Source of the DNA: Terriglobia bacterium
GTDB taxonomy: Bacteria; Acidobacteriota; Terriglobia; Acidiferrales; UBA7541
Length of the DNA stretch: 58,562 nucleotides
Assembly: GCA_020073485.1 (NCBI GenBank)
Contig: JAIQFB010000031.1
Coordinates: forward strand, 1 to 58,562
Reading direction: 5' to 3'
Under the pieces are notes generated by a model. It was not told the DNA's origin and did not search any database. It saw only the letters and a program-made list of their open reading frames with translations. This document shows, one piece after another, positions 8,802-17,080 of this stretch. Each line of letters starts with the position of its first letter. Within the stretch, counting starts at the first letter, position 1. A program made the position numbers and the translations under genes.

Positions 8802-10216
8802 TTCGCTCCCCGCGCCCACAGGATCACTTTGATGGTCTGAAAGAACACCAGAAAATCCAGGCCGATGGACATGTTCTTGATATAAAACAGGTCGTAGCGC
8901 AGTTTCTCCCGCGCGTCTTCCACCGAGCTTCCGTACTTGTGGCGGACCTGCGCCCAGCCGGTAATTCCCGGGCGCACCGTGTGGCGCAAATCGTAGTACG
9001 GGATTTCCTGGCGCAGGGCGCTCACGAATTCCGGGCGTTCCGGCCGCGGCCCCACCAGGCACATGTCTCCCCGCAGGACGTTCCAGAGTTGCGGGATTTC
9101 GTCCAGGCGCAGCTTGCGCAGAAGCGCTCCCACGCGGGTGATGCGCGGGTCGTCATCCGCCGCCCAGGTCGGCCCGGTATCGGCTTCGGCGTCCTGGCGC
9201 ATGGTGCGAAACTTGTAGCAATGGAATTCGATGCCGTCGCGCCCCACGCGCCTTTGCCGGTACAGCGCCGGCCCCGGCGAGGTCAGCCGGATGGCCAGAT
9301 AAATTAGCGGCAGCAGCGGAAGCGTAAGGATCAGGCCGGAAATCGACACCAGGATGGACGCGGCGCGCTTGTAGGCCAGGTGAATCTTCGACGCGTGGCA
9401 GCCGGGCGAAAACAGCAGCCAGCCCAGGCGCACATATTCGGTTTGCACTTTTCCGGTGATGGCTTCGTACAGGTCGGCGCCGTCATGCACCTGCAAACCG
9501 CGGCATTTCATCGCCAGCAGCGCGTCGACCGGCAACTTGCCCCGGCGGTCGCTCATCGCCACCACGATGCTGCTGGCCCGAAAAAATTTCACGGCCCTCG
9601 ATAAATCCTCCACCGCTTCCTTGGCGGGAGCGTCGCCGCGGCGCTCCGGCCGCTGCGAACCGGCCTGCGAGTCCGCGCCGCCGATCGCCGGAATGCGGCC
9701 CACCAGGCGCAAGCCAAGCTCGGGGCGCGATTCGTATTCCCGCTGAAGAATGTCCGCCAGCGGGCCGTCTCCGAGAATCACCACGCGGTCGGCAAGATCC
9801 GGGATGCTGTTGATTTTCGAGAACAGCCTTCGCCAGAAGAACAGGCACAGCATGACCAGCGCCAGCCCGATGACGGAAATTCCCCGGCCCAGTTCCAGCG
9901 GGGGATAGATGTAATGCAGCAGCAGGAGCAGGCAGTAGACCGTGCCCAGCACCTGCGTCAAACGGATCAGCACCTCGCGGCGGTTTCCCAGCACCGCGGA
10001 ATCGTACAAATCGAAGTAGTACATGCAGATCACGAACGCCAGGGAAATGCAGATTATTTTTATCGATCCGTGCTGCTGGTTCAGCACGTAGCCCGCTCCG
10101 CCCGTGCCCAGCCGCGCCACGGTCGCGGCCAGGAAGGCCACGGATACCAGCAGCGCCTCGGTAATCCCCAGAAACAGTGTGCGCACGGGAAAATACGCGT
10201 GCAGAATCCTGATCAA
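8798..10216 (-). CDS. Initiating undecaprenyl-phosphate sugar phosphotransferase (bacterial sugar transferase)
   Basis: A 472-residue polyisoprenyl-phosphate hexose-1-phosphate transferase that should start repeat-unit synthesis. The N-terminal part has about four or five membrane helices. A Rossmann-like segment follows ([18 protein letters not shown]), then the catalytic domain: [72 protein letters not shown] and [10 protein letters not shown]. It is similar to the EpsB-type transferases of XrtA/PEP-CTERM loci. Translation starts at a TTG at 10216, supported by GAGG about 8 nt upstream. It is the first gene of the glycosyltransferase run. Confidence 0.94.
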   Translation of the reverse strand: MIRILHAYFPVRTLFLGITEALLVSVAFLAATVARLGTGGAGYVLNQQHGSIKIICISLAFVICMYYFDLYDSAVLGNRREVLIRLTQVLGTVYCLLLLLHYIYPPLELGRGISVIGLALVMLCLFFWRRLFSKINSIPDLADRVVILGDGPLADILQREYESRPELGLRLVGRIPAIGGADSQAGSQRPERRGDAPAKEAVEDLSRAVKFFRASSIVVAMSDRRGKLPVDALLAMKCRGLQVHDGADLYEAITGKVQTEYVRLGWLLFSPGCHASKIHLAYKRAASILVSISGLILTLPLLPLIYLAIRLTSPGPALYRQRRVGRDGIEFHCYKFRTMRQDAEADTGPTWAADDDPRITRVGALLRKLRLDEIPQLWNVLRGDMCLVGPRPERPEFVSALRQEIPYYDLRHTVRPGITGWAQVRHKYGSSVEDAREKLRYDLFYIKNMSIGLDFLVFFQTIKVILWARGAK

Positions 10217-10624
10217 GAAATATCCTCTCGGGTATTCAGGTTTTACTTCGGTTCTCGGTTGCCGTTCACGGCGTGACGGCCGAAGGGGGGGCCGTGCCGC
10301 TTCCTGCTTCGAAAATTTAGAGCCTTGCTGCTACCAATTCTGGAGCCATTGCTTGCCTGATCCGGCGATCCCAAGGCCTGGCACGGACCACCTTCGGTAG
10401 AATTCGTAAGAAGCTGTCTCACCCATAGTCTTAAGCCTTTGCGGGACGCGGCTTCAGCCGCGACACCCAGAGGCTTGAAATGCATGGGCTTTAGCCCCTG
10501 GCGTCCTTTCGAGCTGGAACACCGGCCATTTATGAGACGGCCTTCCAGACTTTTCGCGTCGCGATCCCGGCGCCGGCGCGAATGCTGTGTCTGGCCTGCG
10601 TGTCCGCGCCCGGAACTGGTGCCG
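10217..10624. other. Intergenic region, no gene seen
   Basis: This 408-bp gap separates the initiating sugar transferase from the upstream tyrosine-kinase-like gene. No open frame in it looks like a protein. It must hold the promoter or processing region for the operon below 10216, but no clear -35/-10 or sigma-54 box could be picked out. It carries one copy of the palindromic repeat listed at 10441-10515. Confidence 0.6.
10441..10515. repeat. Palindromic intergenic repeat, GGCTTCAGCC/GGGCTTTAGCCC type
   Basis: It contains CGCGGCTTCAGCCGCG and, about 30 bp later, GGGCTTTAGCCCCTGGCGTC. The same two-part arrangement (a hairpin centred on TTCA, then a TTTAGCC-CTGGCG block) recurs at 21801-21902, 50130-50228 and, interrupted, at 52104-52335. 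It is non-coding and probably a REP-like unit. Confidence 0.7.
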
Positions 10625-11662
10625 CTACAATTTCAGGTAAAATTTCCCGGCCGCGGATTTTTGCGCCGCCGAATATTGCTCGCTGTATTGCCCCTGATCG
10701 GCTCCCGAGGCCTCGTTCATCACCACGCCGAGCAGCTTGGGTCGAATCAGCGCCTGCAGCCCTTTCTTCAGCGCGTGGACCGGCGTTTGTCCTTCCCGCA
10801 CAACCAGCAATGTGCCATCCAATAATTTCGACCACAGGTTCACGTCCACGATCGGGAGCATGGGCGTCGAATCCACCACCACCCAATCGAACTGTTTGGC
10901 CATCTGCGAGAAGGCCTTCTCAAAACGCGACGAACTCAGGATGTCCGAAGGGCGGTCGCGAAATTCTCCCGCCGTCATCAGCCACAGCGCCATGCCCTGC
11001 AGCCGGTGAACGTACTTTCCGAGTTCCGGCTCGGTTCCGGACCACCACTCGCCCAGGCCCGGCAATCCTTCCAGGCCCAGCAGCGTCGCCAGGCCCGGCC
11101 TGTGCAGATCGCCTTCGACCAGCAAAGTCCTCGATCCGGAATATTTCGCCAGCGTTGCCGCCACATTCCCGGCCACCAGCGTCTTGCCCTCATTCATGGT
11201 GCTGCTGGTTACCTGAAATGACCGCAGCGGGCCTTGCTTGCGCATGTCGTCCAGGCGCGTGACCAGCGCGCGAAATTTCTCCGCGCCCAGGCTGTTCGGC
11301 TCGGTCAAGGCCACTAGCCGCGACTCGGGCAAAACCTTCGCCTGCACGCTGCGTTCGCCCGCGGCGGGAGCCGTTCTGGGCCGGGCCTGGGGGATGACCT
11401 TCGCCGTCTCGGCGGGCGGCGTCGCGACGGGTTCCTTCACGGTCACGTCTTGCGGCGCCGTTTCCGCGATCGCGGCCGCGAGTCGCGCCGCTTTCAGCGG
11501 GCCCGGATCCGGCTTCGGTTGCGCGTCCTTCACTGGCGCGGCGGGCTTGACGGCCATGGCCTCGCTCGGAATCACCAGCACGGAGCTTGCCCCAGGCCTG
11601 TCCGCGGGCCGTGCGGACGGATACGCTTCCAAATTGCTCAGCGCCTCAAATAATCGGTTCAC
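10625..11662 (-). CDS. CpsD/CapB-like tyrosine autokinase of the exopolysaccharide locus
   Basis: A 345-residue BY-kinase-type P-loop protein likely to control chain length with the adjacent Wzz protein. The first 115 residues are Pro/Ala-rich and low in homology. The kinase core has a Walker A at 153-161 (SSTMNEGKT, K160), a Walker A' region LLVEGDLHRP (180-189) and a Walker B VVVDSTP (261-267). Tyrosines Y326, Y330 and Y342 near the C-terminus form a short autophosphorylation-like cluster. Both Walker A and A' deviate from the usual PGEGKT and DxDxR forms. The GTG start at 11662 is preceded by GGAG. The gene lies 50 bp after the Wzz-like gene in the same direction. Confidence 0.85.
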   Translation of the reverse strand: MNRLFEALSNLEAYPSARPADRPGASSVLVIPSEAMAVKPAAPVKDAQPKPDPGPLKAARLAAAIAETAPQDVTVKEPVATPPAETAKVIPQARPRTAPAAGERSVQAKVLPESRLVALTEPNSLGAEKFRALVTRLDDMRKQGPLRSFQVTSSTMNEGKTLVAGNVAATLAKYSGSRTLLVEGDLHRPGLATLLGLEGLPGLGEWWSGTEPELGKYVHRLQGMALWLMTAGEFRDRPSDILSSSRFEKAFSQMAKQFDWVVVDSTPMLPIVDVNLWSKLLDGTLLVVREGQTPVHALKKGLQALIRPKLLGVVMNEASGADQGQYSEQYSAAQKSAAGKFYLKL

Positions 11663-11712
11663 ACCATCTCCGCACGTTCCGGTTCCCGCAACTCACGCCT
11701 GCTAAATTCCAG

Positions 11713-13338
11713 TTACCCTTTGTAAAAGGCATAGAGGTTGCCCAGCACCATCAGCATCAGCAGGGCCGTGGCCGCGCCCCATTCCGTCCACAGGCGCAGC
11801 GCGCGAACCGCTTCTTCCTTCCCGGTATTCAACCGGGGTATGCCCACCAGCACGCGCGCGGCGACAATCCCTATCAGATCCTTCTCCTCACGCACACGCA
11901 CGTCCACCACTTCCAGCAAGGACGCCAGTCCCAGCCCCAGTGCAATCCCCGCTAGCACCCCGCCCAGGCTGAACCACAGATGATTGGGCGCCGCCGGCTT
12001 TTTCGGCAAGCTTGGCGGATCGACGATGCGGAACTGGTCGCCCTGCTGCCGGTGCTCCAGGCTGGTGGCCAGCTGCGATTGCATTTCTTTTTGCTGCAGG
12101 GAATTGTAATTGGCCTTGGATTCCTCGTATCCCCGCGAGATGCTGATCAGCTCCTGCTCGGTCGTCGGAGTCAGATTCAGCCGCGTCTGGTATTCGGCGA
12201 TTTTCGATTCCAGTTCCTTCTTGTGCTGCTGGTCGTTCTGGATTTCCAGTTCGTTGGCCTTCAGCTGGCTTTGCACCTGCATCATGGAAATCGGCGAGCC
12301 GTTCGGCGACGGTTCCATGGCCGCGGGATCGATCGTGCTGGGCGCGCTGGGCGCTTTTTGGCCGGAGGCCAGTTCGTTTTCGGCCTGCTGCCTCAATTGT
12401 TCGGTTTGCGCAATCGTGCCTTTCAGCGCGGCCACGTCCGGGAACGCGTCGGTATACCGCGATTCCAGGTCATTCAGCCGCACGCGCTCTTCCAGCAGCT
12501 CCTTGTCCAGCGCCTGCACGCGCGCCGCCGCCGAGGGTTCGCCGCCGCTGCCTTTGGCGGCTTGCGCGGATTGGTACTGCTGCAGCAGCGACTCCAGATA
12601 CAGCTTCTGCTGCCGCGCGGCGTCCAGCGCCTGTTGCGTGTTCTGCAATTGCGACTGGATGCCGGAAAGGATTTGCACGTTCGTCGCCAGCTGGCTGGGC
12701 AGGTCTCCCATGTGCCGGGCCTCGAAGGCCGCCACCTTGGCTTCCTGCTCATCCATGTTCGAGCGGGCCTGGGCCAGCTGGTTCTCCAGGAAATTCGTGG
12801 TGTCTTCCGACAGCCGCCGCTGCGCTTTCACGTTTTCGTCGATGAACAGCCGCGTGATTTCGGCGTTTACGTCCCGCGCCAGCTCGGGCGATTCGGCCGA
12901 GTAGCTGATTTTGAACGCCGTGAATTCTCCCGGATGCCCGGGCGTTTCCACCAGATCGATCTTTATGTCGCCGCGCATTTGCGTCACCGGATCGCCGGAT
13001 TTCAGCAGGCCGTTCCAGCTGTGGCGCGGGCGATACAAGTGAAAACGGTCGATGGTGGACTGCAGCCGCGTGCGGCTCAGAATCTGCTCGGTCATCGCCT
13101 GCAGCCGGTCCTGCAGATTCGTGCTCACGTTGGGCACAACATACTGGTCGGGAACTTTTTGCTGATCCACCAGGATTAGGGATTCAGATTTGTAGACCGA
13201 CGGCAGCACCCAGCTGATGGCCCACGCCATCCCCCAGGCCAGAAATGCCGGCAGCAGAATCCACCAGCGCCGGCGCACCAGGATGGCCCAATAGTCCTCC
13301 AGGCTGCGAAACGCCCGGTCCTCTGGTTCATACAGCAT
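11713..13338 (-). CDS. Wzz/GumC chain-length determinant, XrtA/PEP-CTERM locus type
   Basis: A 541-residue inner-membrane polysaccharide co-polymerase. The first membrane helix is at about residues 25-50 (after VRRRWW), followed by the Wzz signature region YKSESLILVDQQKVPDQYV. A long periplasmic coiled-coil stretch runs from about 170 to 430, with FLENQLAQARSNMDEQEAKV and many heptad-like segments. A second helix follows at about 450-475 (LWFSLGGVLAGIALGLGL), and a third very near the C-terminus. It differs from classical Wzz in that its kinase is a separate gene directly downstream. The ATG at 13338 has GGGAG 5 nt upstream. Confidence 0.9.
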   Translation of the reverse strand: MLYEPEDRAFRSLEDYWAILVRRRWWILLPAFLAWGMAWAISWVLPSVYKSESLILVDQQKVPDQYVVPNVSTNLQDRLQAMTEQILSRTRLQSTIDRFHLYRPRHSWNGLLKSGDPVTQMRGDIKIDLVETPGHPGEFTAFKISYSAESPELARDVNAEITRLFIDENVKAQRRLSEDTTNFLENQLAQARSNMDEQEAKVAAFEARHMGDLPSQLATNVQILSGIQSQLQNTQQALDAARQQKLYLESLLQQYQSAQAAKGSGGEPSAAARVQALDKELLEERVRLNDLESRYTDAFPDVAALKGTIAQTEQLRQQAENELASGQKAPSAPSTIDPAAMEPSPNGSPISMMQVQSQLKANELEIQNDQQHKKELESKIAEYQTRLNLTPTTEQELISISRGYEESKANYNSLQQKEMQSQLATSLEHRQQGDQFRIVDPPSLPKKPAAPNHLWFSLGGVLAGIALGLGLASLLEVVDVRVREEKDLIGIVAARVLVGIPRLNTGKEEAVRALRLWTEWGAATALLMLMVLGNLYAFYKG

Positions 13339-13467
13339 TCGAACTCCCGGCAGGCTACCGCGCCCAAACGCGCTGATTCCCTAAAAAGAATCGGTGATCA
13401 CAACTCCCCTGAGTGGCTAGCATTTCCGGTTCCAATTCATGATCCAACTTATTTCAATCGCTTTTCT

Positions 13468-14922
13468 TCAGTTGGAATCATGCCCCTTGCGGATGGACTC
13501 ACTGCTTCCCGTCGGCTGCATCCCCGTATTCCTGTTATCGGCTGGCAATTCTGACCTTGCATCGGACGATGCGCTGCCGGAACTTGGCTGCGCTGCCGAG
13601 TCGACCGGCACGGGCGCTACAGCCGCAGGCGGGGGCGCGGCTGCGGGCGCGCTGCTGCCTTTTACCAATTCCATTATGGAACGCCACGACGCATCGAACT
13701 GCTTGTTAATTCCAAATTGAACTCCGGCCCACCCCAGGGCCACCAGCACCACTCCGGCAAACGCCACCTTAGCCAGCTTGCCTCCGGCAGGCGGCTCCTT
13801 CACGGTCAGCACCGCTGCGCGATATCTTGGGGGAGCGAAAGGTTTCGGCTGGTCCGCGATTCTGGGCGCCACACTGGCTTTCTCCTTCGGCGGTTCCACC
13901 TGCGGCCTGTTGCCCGCAGGCGGCTCGGGCGCCGCATGCGCTGCGGGGCGAATCAGCGGCGCGGCGGGTTTCGCTGGCTCCACAATTTTTGCCTCCGGCT
14001 CCGCCTGTGCCCTGGGCACTTGGTAATCCATGTCCGACAAGACGTCGCGCATCATGTCGCGGTCGATATTTTTTTGCTTCAAGGCCCAGGCCAGCGACAT
14101 CGCCGAAAAGCAGATATTGTTGACATTGCGCGGTATTCCCTGGCTGTATTCGCCCAGCAGGCATTGCGCGCCGGGGCTGAACAGCGTCGAGTTCTTGTAA
14201 CCGGCGACCCACAGCCGGTGAGCCACGTAGGCGGCGACTTCCTCGCGCGTGAGCGGCTCGATGCGAATCGAGAACGAGACACGCTGCCGCAGCTGCGCCA
14301 TCTCGGGCTTGGCCAGCCGCTCGGCCAGTTGCGGCTGGCCGGCCAGGATGATCTGCATCAGCTTCATCCACGGGGTTTCGAAATTGGAAAGCAGCCGCAC
14401 CGATTCCAGGACTTTTTCGTCCAGATTTTGCGCTTCGTCGACGACCAGGATGAAAGACCGGCCCGCGTTCATCTCCCGCGTCAGAAACTGGTTGAGAATC
14501 AAACGCATTTCCGGAAGATCCTTGCCTTCGCCTTCCAGATCGAGGTCGGCCAACAGATGCCGCATCAGGTCGCGCGAATCGCCGTCGGTCTGGAACAGGA
14601 ACGCGGTCCGCGTCTTATTCCGCAGGCCTTCCATGTATTGGAAAAGCAGGGAAGTCTTGCCCATGCCCGGAGGGGCGATCAGCGTCAGGAACCCCCGATT
14701 CAAATCCGTGCCGTAATTCAGTGCGGTAAGCGCCTGGCGGTGCTTGGGGCCGAGGTACAGAAAGCGGGGATCGGGGGTCACGCCAAAGGGCTGCTCGGCG
14801 AGTCCAAAATGGTCCAGGAACCGGCGCTCCACGGTTTGTATCGGTTCGCCGTCGCCCTTATTAATGGGAGTTGGCGCGGCGCTTTCTCTCATTCCCGTGT
14901 ATCGAATCTGTGGGTCTTTCAT
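13468..14922 (-). CDS. ExeA-like AAA ATPase, XrtA/PEP-CTERM locus type
   Basis: A 484-residue protein. The N-terminal segment DHFGLAEQPFGVTPDPRFLYLG is the usual start of ExeA/GspA-type ATPases. Walker A is APPGMGKTS (83-91) and Walker B ILVVDEAQ (158-165). SNFETPWMKLMQIILAGQP and RVSFSIRIEPLTREEV follow, then IPRNVNNICFSAM, the sensor-2 area. After about residue 300 comes a Pro/Ala-rich linker and a single membrane helix near 400-420 (KVAFAGVVLVALGWAGV). In XrtA loci this ATPase always accompanies the chain-length protein and kinase, as it does here. It is the first gene of the minus-strand exopolysaccharide cluster. Confidence 0.9.
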   Translation of the reverse strand: MKDPQIRYTGMRESAAPTPINKGDGEPIQTVERRFLDHFGLAEQPFGVTPDPRFLYLGPKHRQALTALNYGTDLNRGFLTLIAPPGMGKTSLLFQYMEGLRNKTRTAFLFQTDGDSRDLMRHLLADLDLEGEGKDLPEMRLILNQFLTREMNAGRSFILVVDEAQNLDEKVLESVRLLSNFETPWMKLMQIILAGQPQLAERLAKPEMAQLRQRVSFSIRIEPLTREEVAAYVAHRLWVAGYKNSTLFSPGAQCLLGEYSQGIPRNVNNICFSAMSLAWALKQKNIDRDMMRDVLSDMDYQVPRAQAEPEAKIVEPAKPAAPLIRPAAHAAPEPPAGNRPQVEPPKEKASVAPRIADQPKPFAPPRYRAAVLTVKEPPAGGKLAKVAFAGVVLVALGWAGVQFGINKQFDASWRSIMELVKGSSAPAAAPPPAAVAPVPVDSAAQPSSGSASSDARSELPADNRNTGMQPTGSSESIRKGHDSN

Positions 14923-15730
14923 GTTTTCTTCTTCTCATCGGCCCCGCGATAGGGCCGGTGTTTCGGACATGTCTGCATACGCCATTGGAATATAAGTTTT
15001 TCGTCGAAATGGCTGTGGCACGTTGCGGCCCGAACCTCACGTGTGAAATTTCAGCTGCCGGAAACGGCATTTCTGATGCTGAGTCTAAGTTTCCGGACTC
15101 AATCCTTTGCGGGGAGGGTGCATCAAGTCTACTCCTCGCCTTTCGCCGGTCAAGATCTATAGTTTAAAGCACAAGTGGACCGGTACGTATAGGACCTGTC
15201 ATGATTCGTGACTTTTCAGTACCCCCTCCCCTTGCCCTGCCACAACCACAGCCCCAGGCGCAGCCCGATCGATCCGTGCTACCAGCCCCTGATCAGACAC
15301 CATTAGCCCATAGAGGACAGATTGTTTAGAGCATTTAGGGCTCCACTCGTCTGTTCCACTTTGAACCGCTGCGGGGGGCTTCCTCACGGGTTCATGCTCC
15401 AGAAGTTGCGCTGATCTTCAGGACATAGCCAACCTGCGGGGTCGCTCCCGCCAAACGGGGCTGCGAGTACAACCCGCGCCAGCCTCTCCAAGTCTTTTGC
15501 GGGACACGGAAACCCCGGTCCTGTGTCTCCAAAAGTGCACAGTTGGCGCCCCGTCCTTCGCGTGAATCTTCCATTAGGTGCGCGCTATGCTGGCTGGCAT
15601 GCGGCTGTGGGCTGGACTATCCGCAGTTTTTACGATCACGATGTGATGGAAACGTCGAGGCCCAGTTGGGACCGACTTTGCGAGCGTCGGAAGGCCTGAT
15701 GCGAAGATTTGGAATGTCGATTTCCGAAGC
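14923..15730. other. Long intergenic region (808 bp), no gene supported
   Basis: It lies between the start of the exopolysaccharide cluster and the end of the reductase gene, both on the minus strand. Short open frames occur on both strands (for example 15543-15734 plus, 15392-15574 minus), but none has a ribosome-binding site plus recognisable protein features. The part nearest 14922 should contain the promoter of the exopolysaccharide operon. No sigma-54-type GG-N10-GC box, tRNA or riboswitch could be made out by eye. Confidence 0.55.
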
Positions 15731-16516
15731 CTAAGATGCCGCGGCAAGTCTGCCGGGAATGAAGTACACCTCTTCCCGCATCGCGTCCTTTTGCCACCCC
15801 CGGCGCTTCAATATCCCTTTTGTATTTTCGATCATGGTAGGGTGCCCGCAGAGATAAGCCACAGTATTTTCCGGCGTGAGTCCCCACGAATCGGCATACT
15901 TGCGCACGAGATCGTCCACGCGTCCGGTTTCCCCGTTCCAGTTGCTGTCTTCCCAGGGGCGGCTGATCGTCGGAACATACGTCAGCCACGGAACGTCATC
16001 GGCAATCCGCGCGAGTTCTTCCCGGTACCCCAGCTCGCGGGACCTGCTGGCGCCGTCAATCAGGAAGAGCCTGTTTGAACCGGCCGACCCGGCATTTTGC
16101 TCGCGATGATACAGAGACCTGACGAAGCTGACGAACGGGGCCACGCCGGTCACCGTGGCGAGCAGAAGATGGTTGGTGCGGCCGCTCGAGGTATCGAGCG
16201 TAAACCGGCCCTTGGCGGCTTTGCGCAGCGTGATTTCGTCGCCCACCTGGAACGGATACAATTTCGGAGTGACCTCGCCATGCGGCACAAGCTCGATGAA
16301 AAATTCCAGGAATTTTTCATGCGGGGCGGAAGCGATGGAATAGGCGCGCTCATGATGTTTTTCCGGAGTGACCACTCCCAGCGTCGCATATTGGCCCGGC
16401 TCGAAGCGATACTCCCCTCCGGGATCGGCTCGAATCACCCACAGATCGCCGGAAACGTCGCGCCGCTTCATGATCCGGGCGCGATAAAACTTATCGGCAG
16501 TCGCAAGCATGGCCAT
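15731..16516 (-). CDS. fpr: Ferredoxin/flavodoxin--NADP(+) reductase
   Basis: A 262-residue soluble FAD enzyme passing electrons between NADPH and ferredoxin or flavodoxin. The FAD site RAYSIASAP (RxYS motif) and FRFEPGQY-like EYRFEPGQYATLG are present. The pyridine-nucleotide domain has LLLATVTGVAPFVSFVRSLY, where the usual GTG is TVTG, and the C-terminus has YLCGHPTMIENTKGILKRRG. It ends with the bacterial-type short tail REEVYFIPGRLAAAS. The start at 16516 is backed by GGGAGAAGGA directly upstream; a second ATG at 16510 is equally possible. It stands alone, divergent from the secreted repeat protein at 17081. Confidence 0.9.
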   Translation of the reverse strand: MAMLATADKFYRARIMKRRDVSGDLWVIRADPGGEYRFEPGQYATLGVVTPEKHHERAYSIASAPHEKFLEFFIELVPHGEVTPKLYPFQVGDEITLRKAAKGRFTLDTSSGRTNHLLLATVTGVAPFVSFVRSLYHREQNAGSAGSNRLFLIDGASRSRELGYREELARIADDVPWLTYVPTISRPWEDSNWNGETGRVDDLVRKYADSWGLTPENTVAYLCGHPTMIENTKGILKRRGWQKDAMREEVYFIPGRLAAAS

Positions 16517-17080
16517 TCCTTCTCCCGCCTCTTGAAATTGATTCTGGATCCAGCCTCGATCGATACGCGCGCTGCATCCGGCCAATCCGTTTGAAATCGG
16601 CCGCGCCAATGGCCCCTCACGCGACTCCAATCTACATGGCTCAGAGGGCCGAAACTACCGTACCGAGGTACAGGGAAAGTACGGGAGCCGGAACATGCCC
16701 GGCGCGCGCCAATCCGGCACCGCAAACGCCGCACAACGCGAGTTCGTCCGCGATGGCACGGCAATTTGTTTTTTTTGCGCCGGAATTGTTTGCGGGATCG
16801 GTAGGGAAGATGGAACCGGAACGTCGGCGCCATTTGTTTCGTTCTTGCCGCATGCAGCGATTTCCCGGCCTGTCCTTAGCGCAAGAAAAAATCCGTCCTT
16901 TAACTGGACCCGCGACCAGTAGATTGCCGATCCACTCGAAGCCTAGCATTCGCATCGTCGAGTGATTCCATCCGGCTCTGACTTCGGGGAAAAGGGGATC
17001 CCCAAGCGATCGCCGCCGTTGGCCGGAAGAAATCATCTCCGCGAACCACCCAGCCAAAATCTGCCTGAGGGGGTATTCCA
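16517..17080. other. Divergent intergenic region, no gene supported
   Basis: This is 564 bp between two divergently transcribed genes, so it should contain both promoters. Open frames here (for example 16641-17057 minus) have arginine-rich composition typical of shadow frames. A hydrophobic stretch at the end of that frame is not enough to call a protein. The end near 17081 holds the GAGGGGGT ribosome-binding site of the next gene. Confidence 0.5.

Noticed and set aside
15543-15734. Small plus-strand frame (63 codons) in the long intergenic region
   Set aside because: It has no ribosome-binding site, no homology that I recognise, and a composition unlike the neighbouring genes.
16641-17057. 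Minus-strand frame ending in a hydrophobic stretch (LCGVCGAGLARAGHVPAPVL)
   Set aside because: The rest is Arg-rich and it lies in a divergent promoter region; evidence for a real small membrane protein is too weak.
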